In this document: piece by piece, positions 36,768 to 44,681 of the stretch | Layout of the letters: the number at the start of each line of letters is the position of its first letter | Numbering within the stretch: the first letter of the stretch is position 1 | Assembly (NCBI GenBank): GCA_002840055.1 | Contig: PGZJ01000008.1 | Location: forward strand, 1 to 64,000 | Source: Gammaproteobacteria bacterium HGW-Gammaproteobacteria-11 | GTDB taxonomy: Bacteria > Pseudomonadota > Gammaproteobacteria > Pseudomonadales > Pseudomonadaceae | Length of the DNA stretch: 64,000 nt | Direction of reading: 5' to 3' | The notes under the pieces: generated by a model | Databases searched by the model: none | What the model was told of the DNA's origin: nothing | Seen by the model: only the letters and a program-made list of their open reading frames with translations | Translations under genes and position numbers: made by a program

Positions 36768-37274
36768 ATGTCGATCCCCTATGTTGGTGAAATCCGCATG
36801 TTTGGCGGGAACTTTGCGCCTGCCGGATGGCACTTTTGTGATGGTTCATTATTGAGCATCAGTGAGAATGACATCCTTTTTACCCTGATTGGGACTACCT
36901 ACGGTGGTGACGGTCAGAACACATTTGCCCTGCCTGACCTGCGCGGTCGGATTCCGGTCCACCAGGGTTCGGGGATGGTCATGGGTGAGATGACCGGCAC
37001 TGAAAGCGTGACCTTGATGGTTCAGCAGATGCCAGCCCATAGCCATGCCATGCTGGCCACCGCCAATCTTGCCGACAGTACCAATCCGGCCGACAAGGTG
37101 CTGGCGCGGACGGCGGCGAATATCGATATTTATCAGTCCTCGGGTCCTTTTCAGTCCCTTGCTCCGACAGCAGTGACGCAGGTAGGTGGAAGTCAGCCGC
37201 ATGAAAACATGATGCCCTTCCTGTCGATCAACTTCATCATTTCACTGTTCGGGATTTTCCCGTCCCAGACCTGA
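36768..37274 (+). CDS. Phage tail-collar domain protein (MdpB-like), copy 2
   Basis: 168 residues, paralogue of the preceding gene (YVGEIRMFGGNFAPAGWHFC, LLSISENDILFTLIGTTYGG, FALPDLRGRIP, ending FIISLFGIFPSQT). It is the most divergent of the three and begins 9 bp after copy 1 with AAGGAG upstream. The same architecture, collar domain then a QQMPAHSHA segment and a conserved hydrophobic tail, suggests hetero-oligomer partners; that is inference. Confidence 0.87.
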   Translation: MSIPYVGEIRMFGGNFAPAGWHFCDGSLLSISENDILFTLIGTTYGGDGQNTFALPDLRGRIPVHQGSGMVMGEMTGTESVTLMVQQMPAHSHAMLATANLADSTNPADKVLARTAANIDIYQSSGPFQSLAPTAVTQVGGSQPHENMMPFLSINFIISLFGIFPSQT

Positions 37275-37283
37275 GGGCATGTC

Positions 37284-37805
37284 ATGGATCCTTTTGTAGG
37301 CGAGATTCGTATTTTCGGTTTCAACTTTGCGCCCAAGGGCTGGGCACAATGCAACGGACAGCTGATGCCCATATCGCAGAATACCGCGCTGTTTTCCCTG
37401 TTGGGCACCATGTATGGCGGCGATGGCAAGTCGACCTTCGCACTGCCTGACCTTATTGGCTCGGCGCCACTGAATAAAGGTCAGGGCCCAGGCCTGACCG
37501 CGCGTGTTCAGGGCGAGCAAGGGGGCTCGGAAGCGGTAACCTTGCTGGCCTCCGAGATACCGACTCACAGCCATGCCTGGCAGACCTCGCAACGGCCATC
37601 CAATAACGGCACACCCTCTGATGCGGTCTATGTGGGGCCAGCATCGGAAAGCCAGTTCATCATGAACGACAGTCAGCCGAACGCCACCATGGCGCCCAAT
37701 GCACTGTCGGCCAGTGGTGACAGCTTGCCGCATAACAATATGCAGCCTTACCTGACCATGAACTTCTGTATCGCCCTGCAGGGGGTATTCCCGCCGCGGC
37801 AATAA
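37284..37805 (+). CDS. Phage tail-collar domain protein (MdpB-like), copy 3
   Basis: 173 residues, paralogue of the two upstream genes (FVGEIRIFGFNFAPKGWAQC, LMPISQNTALFSLLGTMYGG, FALPDLIGSAP, ending NFCIALQGVFPPRQ). The spacing of 9 bp to copy 2 and 2 bp to the next gene shows a tight operon. It has the same EIPTHSHAW segment found as QQMPAHSHA in copy 2. No other phage structural gene is present, so these are not part of a prophage. Confidence 0.87.
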   Translation: MDPFVGEIRIFGFNFAPKGWAQCNGQLMPISQNTALFSLLGTMYGGDGKSTFALPDLIGSAPLNKGQGPGLTARVQGEQGGSEAVTLLASEIPTHSHAWQTSQRPSNNGTPSDAVYVGPASESQFIMNDSQPNATMAPNALSASGDSLPHNNMQPYLTMNFCIALQGVFPPRQ

Positions 37806-37807
37806 CG

Positions 37808-38275
37808 ATGCTGACTATCAGCCTCAAGCCGGTGACGGCTGCTGATCTGGATTTTGTCCGTGCGCTTTATGCCAGTACCCGCCAGCACGAGCTGGCGGGT
37901 ACTGGTTGGCCGCAGGCGCAGATTGATGTCTTTCTTGGTCAGCAGTTCCAGGCCCAGCAGCAGCATTACAGCCGCTTCTATCCAGAGGCGAGTCACGAGC
38001 TGATTGTTTTTGAGGATCAGCCCATCGGCCGGCTGTATCTGGATCAGGATCCCGCCATGTTGCGCATTGTCGACATTGCTCTGCTACCCGATTGGTGTGG
38101 GCGGGGCATTGGCAGTCAGTTGCTGCGCCAACTGTTGGGGCAGGCCAGTACGGCGGGTCAGGTCGTGCGTATTCATGTCGAGCGACATAACCCGGCGCTG
38201 CGTCTGTATCAGCGCCTGGGTTTTACCCTGGTCGAGGACAAGGGCGTTTACCTCATGCTGCAGTGCAGCTCCTGA
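37808..38275 (+). CDS. GNAT-family N-acetyltransferase
   Basis: 155 residues. The acetyl-CoA-binding region is visible as LPDWCGRGIGSQLLRQLL (motif A, with R/Q-x-x-G-x-G/A as RGIGS), followed by HVERHNPALRLYQRLGF (motif B). Starts two bases after the third tail-collar gene, so it is translationally coupled and probably functions with that set, for example by acetylating a component. Substrate unknown. The gene converges with the DUF6916 gene. Confidence 0.87.
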   Translation: MLTISLKPVTAADLDFVRALYASTRQHELAGTGWPQAQIDVFLGQQFQAQQQHYSRFYPEASHELIVFEDQPIGRLYLDQDPAMLRIVDIALLPDWCGRGIGSQLLRQLLGQASTAGQVVRIHVERHNPALRLYQRLGFTLVEDKGVYLMLQCSS

Positions 38276-38279
38276 CGTC

Positions 38280-38570
38280 TTATTGCAGTTCGCGGACGAA
38301 CACCGCCTCGTATTCGACATGGCTTGGCTGGGCGCTGATCGGCGTGATGAAAATGGCCAGTTCACCCAATGCCTCATGCCGAAGTACATAGGTGGCCTGG
38401 GCTAAATGCGGGTTGGGGCCATGGAACTGCAGGGAAAAGGCTTCAAAGCCGGACCTGGGTGCCTGCCCCGGACAGACCTGATGCAATGTCAGGGCATACT
38501 CCGGATAGGCGGCGACGGTAAAACGGCTATTGAGTTGCTGCTGGAAGTCATCCTGGCTGAAATCAGACAT
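38280..38570 (-). CDS. DUF6916 family small protein
   Basis: 96 residues. The pattern F-x-x-x-LNSRFTV, FEAFSLQFHGP, YVLRHEALGELAIFITPI and YEAVFV fits the DUF6916 family as I recall it, which tends to lie near tail-collar (MdpB-like) genes. No signal peptide or membrane segment. It is on the opposite strand, convergent with the acetyltransferase (4 bp apart) and 27 bp downstream of the glutamine amidotransferase gene, so it may be read with either unit. Function unknown. Confidence 0.7.
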   Translation of the reverse strand: MSDFSQDDFQQQLNSRFTVAAYPEYALTLHQVCPGQAPRSGFEAFSLQFHGPNPHLAQATYVLRHEALGELAIFITPISAQPSHVEYEAVFVRELQ

Positions 38571-38597
38571 GCTCTATCCCTGTGCGATAAAAAATCA

Positions 38598-39287
38598 TCA
38601 AGTATGGTTGTTCTGTTCTGCAGATAGTCGCGCAGTCTGCACCAGGTGGGCAAACAGCCGGCGCTGGCGCGCGCTGAACAACAGAAACTCGGGGTGCCAT
38701 TGTACGCCGAGCAAAAACGGTTGATTCGGGTCTTCAACGGCCTGAACTATACCATCCAGATCCCGCCCGACCACCTGCAGGTTGGTCCCAACGCGGTCTA
38801 TCGCCTGGTTGTGCAGGCTGTTGATGCGGCAGCGCGGAGTGCCAAGCCAGTGAGCCAGGCGGCTGCCGGCGCAGATCGACAGGGTCTTGAGCGGTAATAC
38901 GGTCCAGCGGTTCGAGGTCATGCGCCGGTGTGACTTGAGCTCCTGCAGCAGGCTGCCACCCCGCCGGGCATTGAGCATCTGTGCGCCGCGACAGATGCCC
39001 AGCAGCGGCAGGCGTCTGGCCAGCGCATCGTCGATGACCGCAGACTCGAGGGCGTCCCGCGCACTGTCGTATTGTGGTTTGACCTCCGGCTCGGCGGCAT
39101 ACAGCACCGGATCAATATCATGTCCGCCCGTTACTATGACGCCCTGGTACTGATGTTGCTGCCAGGCATCCTCAGGTCTGATCTGCAAGGGTCTGCCGCC
39201 GTACAGGCGTACCGCACAGGCGACCAGAAAGCGTGGGCCGAACGCCCCGCGCTGCGGACCGGTAATGGCGATAACGGGTTTGTTCAT
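38598..39287 (-). CDS. Class I glutamine amidotransferase / gamma-glutamyl hydrolase (peptidase C26, PuuD-like)
   Basis: 229 residues. The nucleophile Cys is in LLGICRGAQMLN, the oxyanion region is VIVTGGHDIDP, and the catalytic His-Glu pair is GVQWHPEF; the triad is complete. Relatives hydrolyse gamma-glutamyl amide bonds (PuuD) or supply ammonia. The ATG overlaps the stop of the amidoligase gene (ATGA), a pairing known for this amidoligase class, so the two enzymes probably act on the same gamma-glutamyl product. Confidence 0.88.
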   Translation of the reverse strand: MNKPVIAITGPQRGAFGPRFLVACAVRLYGGRPLQIRPEDAWQQHQYQGVIVTGGHDIDPVLYAAEPEVKPQYDSARDALESAVIDDALARRLPLLGICRGAQMLNARRGGSLLQELKSHRRMTSNRWTVLPLKTLSICAGSRLAHWLGTPRCRINSLHNQAIDRVGTNLQVVGRDLDGIVQAVEDPNQPFLLGVQWHPEFLLFSARQRRLFAHLVQTARLSAEQNNHT

Positions 39288-40288
39288 GCCTTGGCTGCGA
39301 GCCAGTGCTGTTTGACCTCGGCGACCCAGTCGTGCAGCAGCCGACCGAGACCGCGATCCAGGTGCGTGCGGTAGGCGGCGCAGCAGGCCTCCAGTCGCTC
39401 CGGGTCGTTGGCCAGCCGCTCCACCTCAAGCCAGTCGCACCAGGCCAGGTGCAACCCCCAGCCGGGTTGATCAATCAGGCAGTCGGGCAGACGGTAATGA
39501 AAGGTCGGACGCGCCTTGATCAGCTCATCGGGGGCCTTTTTCAGCACCCTTTCCTCGTCCAGATGACGGAACAGCGGCAGCATGTCGAGGGCGCGATTGC
39601 GGGTTGGATTGGCTTCCAGATAGTCATCGATCAGACCGGGCAGGTCAGGCCAGTACTCGGCGCTCAGCAGCCGTCGCACATAGGCAGGAGGAAAGGGGTC
39701 GACATAACTGGTCAGGCGTCGGGTAAAGTCTATGTCGGCACGCTGCACTATCCAGTCGAACAGGCAGAGAAAGGCCTTGAGGTAGGCGCACAGGGTCTGT
39801 GCCGTGGTATCCGGTACTTCCGGATTGAACTGCATGCCAAAGGCGTTGGTCAGGCGGTCACCGGTGCCCTTGGCGCCAGCCTGTCGCAGATGCGCGATCA
39901 GCCCATCGACTTCATGTAATCGTGACAACGGCAAGGGCGGGCTGACCAGCTCATGCGGCACCAGGCCGTCGGCCAGCCACTTGATCACCTCCTCGGCGGA
40001 GGTTTTCAGATCATCGCCCAGGTCATCCTTGATGCGCTGCTCACGGCCGAGTTTCTTCAGCAGACTGAAATCCAGCTCAACCAGCCAGTCGCCCGCCGCA
40101 TCACCGGTCAGGGTGCGTTCATAGCGGCTGCTGTTCTCCACCTTGCAATCCAGAAAGTCGGCGCTGAGACGGGCAATCTGATCGATATCCAGTCCGTTCA
40201 TTTCCAGCTCGACGCCCACACGTCGCTCGTTGCCCTCGGCTGTGTTCAGCCTCGGAGGCATGGGAAAGTCGCTGCTACTCTGGCTCAT
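39284..40288 (-). CDS. Amidoligase family protein (glutamine synthetase/GCS-like fold)
   Basis: 334 residues. The N-terminal RRVGVELEMNGLD and later WLVELDF supply the metal-binding glutamates of the GS/GCS-like fold, and the mid-region VSPPLPLSR and AFGMQFNPEVP are typical of the amidoligases described by Iyer and Aravind. These enzymes are predicted to make ATP-dependent amide bonds on peptides or small metabolites. The start at 40288 is preferred over 40372: it has GGGAG nine bases upstream, and the upstream ATG would overlap the preceding gene. Flanked by gamma-glutamyltransferase and a class I amidotransferase in the same orientation. Substrate unknown. Confidence 0.82.
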   Translation of the reverse strand: MSQSSSDFPMPPRLNTAEGNERRVGVELEMNGLDIDQIARLSADFLDCKVENSSRYERTLTGDAAGDWLVELDFSLLKKLGREQRIKDDLGDDLKTSAEEVIKWLADGLVPHELVSPPLPLSRLHEVDGLIAHLRQAGAKGTGDRLTNAFGMQFNPEVPDTTAQTLCAYLKAFLCLFDWIVQRADIDFTRRLTSYVDPFPPAYVRRLLSAEYWPDLPGLIDDYLEANPTRNRALDMLPLFRHLDEERVLKKAPDELIKARPTFHYRLPDCLIDQPGWGLHLAWCDWLEVERLANDPERLEACCAAYRTHLDRGLGRLLHDWVAEVKQHWLAAKA

Positions 40289-40328
40289 CTGCTGTAACTC
40301 CCGCTGTAGTAGGGACCTGTCGGAAAAC

Positions 40329-42056
40329 TCAATGGCCACGTGCCTCACCGTCCAGCCGTGGATCGGCGCCACCGCGCCAGACGCCGTTGATGCGCTCTAT
40401 GCCGTGTACGCCACTGGTCATGGGCTCGATACGTACTCTGTGGCCGTAGGCCCGCATGGCCGGTGCCAAGGCTTCAAGCGGCGTTCCTGCCTCGATTTCC
40501 AGGCCGCGACCACGTTCAAGGCGGTTGGGCAGCGCTATGGCATCCTGAATATCCATGTTCCAGTCGAGCACGGCAATCAGGGTTTTGACCACATGCCCGA
40601 TAATTCGACTACCGCCACGCGAGCCTAACATCAAACGCGGCTGACCCGCGGCGTCGAGCACCAGTATCGGTGCCATGGAGCTACGCGGGCGCTTGCCGCC
40701 AGCCGGGGCATTCGGGTGCGGCCAGTCGCTGCTGCCGGGGTTGAAGCTGAAGTCGGTCAACTGGTTGTTGAGCACAAAGCCCTGGCTGAGCATACGGCTG
40801 CCAAAGGGCGCTTCATTGGAGCTGGTCAAGGCCAGTAGATTGCCTTCGCCGTCCAGCACAGTGAAGTGTGAGGTACCGCGTTCACGGCTCTCACTGCGCT
40901 GCGGTGCCTCGGTCAGACTGACCTGCTGGCCCGGCAGACCGGGGTGCGCCACCGGCATGGCCCGCTCCGGGTTGATCAACGCTGCCCGCTGGCGCAGGTA
41001 GTCCGGGTCCAGCAGCCCGGCTACCGGCACAGTGACAAAGTCCGGGTCGCCGACATACTGGTTGCGGTCGGCAAAGGCCAGCCGACTGGCTTCGGCAAGC
41101 AGGTGCAGCGCCTGTGGATCATCGGCGCCCATCTCACCGAGCGGGAACTGCGCGAGCATGCCCAGAATCTGCAGTACCGCTATGCCGCCGGAGGAGGGCG
41201 GGCCAGCGCTACACAGCGTCCATTCACGGTAGGGCGCACAAACCGGATCACGCTCGATGGCCCGATAATGTGCAAGGTCGGCCGCCTGCCAACCGGCATC
41301 ACCCCAGGGCGCATCCTTGACCCGTTCAAGCAGTTGTTCGGCCACCGGTCCTTGATAAAAACCCTGCATGCCCTGATCAGCCAGCAGCCTCAGGGTCTTG
41401 GCCAGCGCCGGGTTATGCAGTCTGGGCGGGGTTTGCGCGGCCTGTTGACGAAAATAGCGGCGCGTATCACGAAACAGCCAGAGCGAGTGGTCATTGGCGA
41501 TTTGCCGCTGTAAACGTTCAGGCATAGGTAGCGACTGCTCTGCCAGCGCAATGGCCGGCTGCAGCAGTTCAGCCCAGGGCAGGCGGCCATATTGCTGGTG
41601 CGCCTGATAGAGCATGGCGGGCAAGCCCGGTATGCCTACCGACTTGCCTGAGGGAATCGCCAGCGCCAGGGGCCAGTCCATACCCAGGCTGCGGAAGCGC
41701 TCCGGCGTGGCACTGGCGGGCGCGGTTTCGCGGCCATCAAATACGGTTGTAGTGCCGCTGGCAGAGGTATGCAGCAATAGAAAACCACCACCGCCGATGC
41801 CGCTTTCCGGCGCTTCAACCAGGCCCAGCACCATTTGCACGGCAACCGCCGCATCCACGGCATGGCCGCCGCGCCCCAACACATCAAGCCCGGCCTGCAC
41901 CGCCAGGGGGTGGGCTGCCGAGACCATATATTCAGAGGCCTGCCGAGCAGACGGCGGCTGTGAATCAGGCCGTGGAGTAGCCGGGTCGCTGCCGCTGCAA
42001 GCAGCCAACTGCCAGGTCAGCAGCACGGTAGTCAGGGACAAGCACAATCTGATCAT
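40329..42056 (-). CDS. Gamma-glutamyltransferase, lipoprotein form
   Basis: 575 residues. It begins with a lipoprotein signal (LLTWQLAAC lipobox, about Cys20), so the enzyme should be membrane-anchored outside the cytoplasm. GGT landmarks are GGHAVDAAVA, GIGGGGFLLLH, the autocatalytic-cleavage/nucleophile Thr in GTSHFTVLDGEGN, TSSNEAPFGS and RGGSRIIGHV. It cleaves or transfers gamma-glutamyl groups from glutathione-like compounds. It is the first gene of a minus-strand unit whose next gene starts 40 bp on. Together with the amidoligase and amidotransferase it suggests turnover of gamma-glutamyl conjugates across compartments. Confidence 0.92.
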   Translation of the reverse strand: MIRLCLSLTTVLLTWQLAACSGSDPATPRPDSQPPSARQASEYMVSAAHPLAVQAGLDVLGRGGHAVDAAVAVQMVLGLVEAPESGIGGGGFLLLHTSASGTTTVFDGRETAPASATPERFRSLGMDWPLALAIPSGKSVGIPGLPAMLYQAHQQYGRLPWAELLQPAIALAEQSLPMPERLQRQIANDHSLWLFRDTRRYFRQQAAQTPPRLHNPALAKTLRLLADQGMQGFYQGPVAEQLLERVKDAPWGDAGWQAADLAHYRAIERDPVCAPYREWTLCSAGPPSSGGIAVLQILGMLAQFPLGEMGADDPQALHLLAEASRLAFADRNQYVGDPDFVTVPVAGLLDPDYLRQRAALINPERAMPVAHPGLPGQQVSLTEAPQRSESRERGTSHFTVLDGEGNLLALTSSNEAPFGSRMLSQGFVLNNQLTDFSFNPGSSDWPHPNAPAGGKRPRSSMAPILVLDAAGQPRLMLGSRGGSRIIGHVVKTLIAVLDWNMDIQDAIALPNRLERGRGLEIEAGTPLEALAPAMRAYGHRVRIEPMTSGVHGIERINGVWRGGADPRLDGEARGH

Positions 42057-42153
42057 GCCCCTAGGCTAACTGGATGGCGATCACAGGTCTAATGACAATG
42101 ACTTTGATGTAGACTCGACAATTCATTCCTTTCTTTGATGGCAAAGACGATCC

Positions 42154-42342
42154 ATGACCAATCTTGCTGAATTCCGTGCGGCCGAGCGTCAGCTCGCCGA
42201 TCAGTTGGCCAAGCTGGAAAAAATGAAACAGAACGCCCAGCTGCAAAATGAGCTGGCGTTCAATGACGCCCTCAAGGCGTTGATGAGCGAGTACGGATAC
42301 TCAGCACGCAAGGTATTGGCCATTTTGCAGTCGGGTCAGTAA
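42154..42342 (+). CDS. MvaT/MvaU-like protein, oligomerisation half only
   Basis: 62 residues. The whole protein resembles the N-terminal half of MvaT: E/F-R-A-x-E, a helical LAKLEKMKQN coiled coil, ELAFNDALKALMSEYGYS, then KVLAILQ. MvaT proteins, the H-NS analogues of pseudomonads, are about 120 residues with a C-terminal DNA-binding domain. Here the frame stops after residue 62 and the next 3' DNA is the end of the monooxygenase gene on the other strand, so the DNA-binding half is missing. It might poison MvaT oligomers, like truncated H-NS homologues, or be a remnant; an intact start and clean frame favour a real gene. Family assignment is moderately sure. Confidence 0.7.
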   Translation: MTNLAEFRAAERQLADQLAKLEKMKQNAQLQNELAFNDALKALMSEYGYSARKVLAILQSGQ

Positions 42343-42346
42343 AGGC

Positions 42347-43882
42347 TCAGGCAGTTTGCCCCTGCAAACGCGCGGCCTGAGTCGGCGTGCTGCGCGGCTG
42401 CAGTACGCAGGCTGCCAGGTCGAACTCGCGGGTAATGCGCCTGAAGCGCCATGAAAATCCTGGCCACAGGGTGACGTTGCGCCCGCTGACTGGATGCTTG
42501 TACCAGCTTGCACAACCGCCCTGTTGCCAGACGGTTTTAGCTAGCCGCGCCTGCAACCTGTCGTTGTAGGCCTGTTCGACCTCAGGTTTGACTTCAAGGC
42601 TGTGCATGCCGGTCTGCTGCAAGGTCTTCAGGGCTGACAGCACATAGTTGATCTGCGCCTCGATCATGTACACCACCGAGTTATGTCCCAGGCCGGTGTT
42701 TGGTCCGCTGAGCAGGAACAGGTTGGGGAAACCGCTGGTCAGGGTGCCTTTGTAGGCCTGTGGTCCCTGCTGCCAGGCATCGGCCAGATCCTGCCCGTTA
42801 CGACCAACAATGCTGCCGCGTGGCGGTACGCCGCCGGCATCAAAACCGCTGGCCAGAATCAGCGTATCAACCGGCCTGTGCTGCCCCAGTGTGTCAATCA
42901 CGCCGTCACTGTTGATGCTGCTGATGGGCTGGTCGAGTAACTGCACATTGGGCTGACTCAAAGCCGGATAAAAGTCATTCGACAGCAGCACGCGTTTGCA
43001 GCCAATCCGATAATCCGGGGTCAGGCGCTGGCGCAGTGCCGGATCGCTGACCTGCTGGTGCAGATGGGCCAGGGCTTTTTCTTCCATCAGGTGCAACAGC
43101 ACCGGCAGGTGGTTGTAGGCCAGTGCGCGGCTTTCCATCAGGCTGTAGATAATGCCGCGGACCACGCGCATGCGCCCCGGTTTGCGCTCAAACAGTGCGC
43201 GTTGCTCCAGGCTGTACTGGTGCTGGGGTTTGGGCATGATCCAGGCCGGCGTGCGCTGATAGATATCCAGCTGTGCCACCAGCGGCTGCAGTTGCGGCAC
43301 CAGCTGAATTGCCGACGCCCCGGTGCCAATCACCGCGACGCGCTGGCCGCGCAGATCCTGCTGGCTGTCCCACAGCTGGGTATGCATGACCCGACCGGTA
43401 AAACTATTGAGGCCGGGGATATCCGGTGGCTTGGGGGTGGACAGACCGCCCATGGCGGCAATCACATGTTGCGCTGCCCAGGCCTGGCCGTGCTGGTCAC
43501 GGAAAGTCCAGAGCTGTTCGCGTTCATCCCAGCGCAGGTTATTGACCTCGGTATTCAACTGGGTTTTTGCTGCCAGGCCATGGTCACGCCAGAGGCCTTG
43601 CAGATAGGCCAGAATCTCTTCGCGCGGGGCAAACAGCTGGCTCCACTGGCTATTGGGCGCAAAGGAAAAGCTGTACAGGTGTGACGGCACATCACAGGCG
43701 CAGCCGGGGTAGCGGTTGAGATACCAGGTGCCGCCGATGCCGGCCTCGCGCTCGAACAGCTGGAAGTCATGCTCAGCGTTTTGCTGCAGACGGATCGCCA
43801 TGCCCAGTCCGGCAAAGCCGGTGCCGATAATGGCAATTTTGCAGCGGCGTAATAAATGCATTCCAAGGGCGGGCGGCATCAT
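42347..43882 (-). CDS. Flavin-containing (Baeyer-Villiger-type) monooxygenase
   Basis: 511 residues from the chosen start. FAD-binding IAIIGTGFAGLGMAIRL near the N-terminus, WYLNRYPGCACDVPSHLYSF, the Baeyer-Villiger signature-like FTGRVMHTQLWD, and the NADPH-binding VAVIGTGASAIQLVPQL define the class B flavoprotein monooxygenases, which insert oxygen into ketones or oxidise heteroatoms. The long upstream in-frame extension runs into the divergent regulator gene and is not coding. The ATG at 43882 has GAG seven bases upstream; 43879 and 43861 are alternatives. Probably repressed by the adjacent TetR protein. Substrate unknown. Confidence 0.87.
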   Translation of the reverse strand: MMPPALGMHLLRRCKIAIIGTGFAGLGMAIRLQQNAEHDFQLFEREAGIGGTWYLNRYPGCACDVPSHLYSFSFAPNSQWSQLFAPREEILAYLQGLWRDHGLAAKTQLNTEVNNLRWDEREQLWTFRDQHGQAWAAQHVIAAMGGLSTPKPPDIPGLNSFTGRVMHTQLWDSQQDLRGQRVAVIGTGASAIQLVPQLQPLVAQLDIYQRTPAWIMPKPQHQYSLEQRALFERKPGRMRVVRGIIYSLMESRALAYNHLPVLLHLMEEKALAHLHQQVSDPALRQRLTPDYRIGCKRVLLSNDFYPALSQPNVQLLDQPISSINSDGVIDTLGQHRPVDTLILASGFDAGGVPPRGSIVGRNGQDLADAWQQGPQAYKGTLTSGFPNLFLLSGPNTGLGHNSVVYMIEAQINYVLSALKTLQQTGMHSLEVKPEVEQAYNDRLQARLAKTVWQQGGCASWYKHPVSGRNVTLWPGFSWRFRRITREFDLAACVLQPRSTPTQAARLQGQTA

Positions 43883-43907
43883 TGTCAATCTCATGCAAAT
43901 TGATAGG

Positions 43908-43948
43908 TATACAACTGTATGCTTTCTAAAGAGTAAACATCTGTATAC
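43908..43948. promoter_or_regulatory. Candidate TetR operator between monooxygenase and regulator
   Basis: TATACA-AC-TGTATG (43908-43921) is an inverted repeat with one mismatch; a further TGTATAC half-site is at 43942-43948. They lie in the divergent promoter region, within 100 bp of both starts. Confidence 0.5.
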
Positions 43949-43978
43949 TTTTAAGCAATATCCCTGAATGAGAAACCG

Positions 43979-44668
43979 ATGCCAAAAATGCACACTGAAG
44001 CACCCGGTCGCCGTGCTCTGCTGGAGGCGGCCATCCGATTGGCCGCCAATGGTCGTTGTATCAACAGCCTGGGTCTGCGCGAGCTGGCCCGTGAAGCGGG
44101 CCTGAACCCCAACACCTTTTACCGCCATTTCACCAGCATGGAAGAAATGGGTCTGGTGATGATCGAGGAGTGTGCCGAGCAGATGCACGGCCCGTTGCGA
44201 GCTTTGCGGCAATCCGTTGCGGCCTCATTGCCGCTGCAGCCGGGGGAGTGGGGGCCGCAGCAGGCGGAGCGTGGCCGGCAGGTCAGCGAGGCCACGGTAA
44301 AGATGTATTTCGATCATGCGCTGGCCAATCAGCAGGTACTGATGGTCGGTCTGCGCGAGCTGCACGGCCCGTCACCGCGTTTGCGGGCGGCAGTGCAGAC
44401 AATCATGCAGCGCCAGTCCCGTGAATTGGCCGAAGACATGGCCAGTCTGGGCCTGCTGCCCAAGGAGCTACCCGCCGCGGTATTGCTGTCACTGGCGAGC
44501 ATGATCAGTCGTAACCTGTTCTATCAGGCCCTGGACCTGATTGGCGCACCAGAGCAATACCCGCAACTGCACAGATCAGCGGTGGATCAGATCGTCATGC
44601 TGTGTACCGGTGCGGCATTCCTTCAGGCTACCGGGGGGCTGGATGCTCCGGCTGGGCCGCCAGACTGA
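43979..44668 (+). CDS. TetR-family regulator, FabR-like
   Basis: 229 residues. The DNA-binding helix-turn-helix is LRELAREAGLNPNTFYRHF (about residues 37-56), followed by TSMEEMGLVMIEE, typical of the FabR/DesT-like branch. It is divergent from the monooxygenase gene with a candidate operator between them, so autoregulation and repression of the monooxygenase are likely. The relation to fatty-acid regulators suggests an acyl or lipophilic ligand; this is inference. The gene converges with the response regulator gene. Confidence 0.85.
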   Translation: MPKMHTEAPGRRALLEAAIRLAANGRCINSLGLRELAREAGLNPNTFYRHFTSMEEMGLVMIEECAEQMHGPLRALRQSVAASLPLQPGEWGPQQAERGRQVSEATVKMYFDHALANQQVLMVGLRELHGPSPRLRAAVQTIMQRQSRELAEDMASLGLLPKELPAAVLLSLASMISRNLFYQALDLIGAPEQYPQLHRSAVDQIVMLCTGAAFLQATGGLDAPAGPPD

Positions 44669-44681
44669 TGCGCGGACAAGA

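Noticed and set aside
36249-37805. Prophage or tailocin remnant
   Set aside because: Only collar-domain proteins are present; no baseplate, tube, sheath, lysis or integrase genes flank them, and the neighbour is an autotransporter.
43895-44212. N-terminal extension of the monooxygenase frame
   Set aside because: It runs through the promoter region and into the divergent TetR gene, and the FAD-binding motif sits at the usual distance from the 43882 start.
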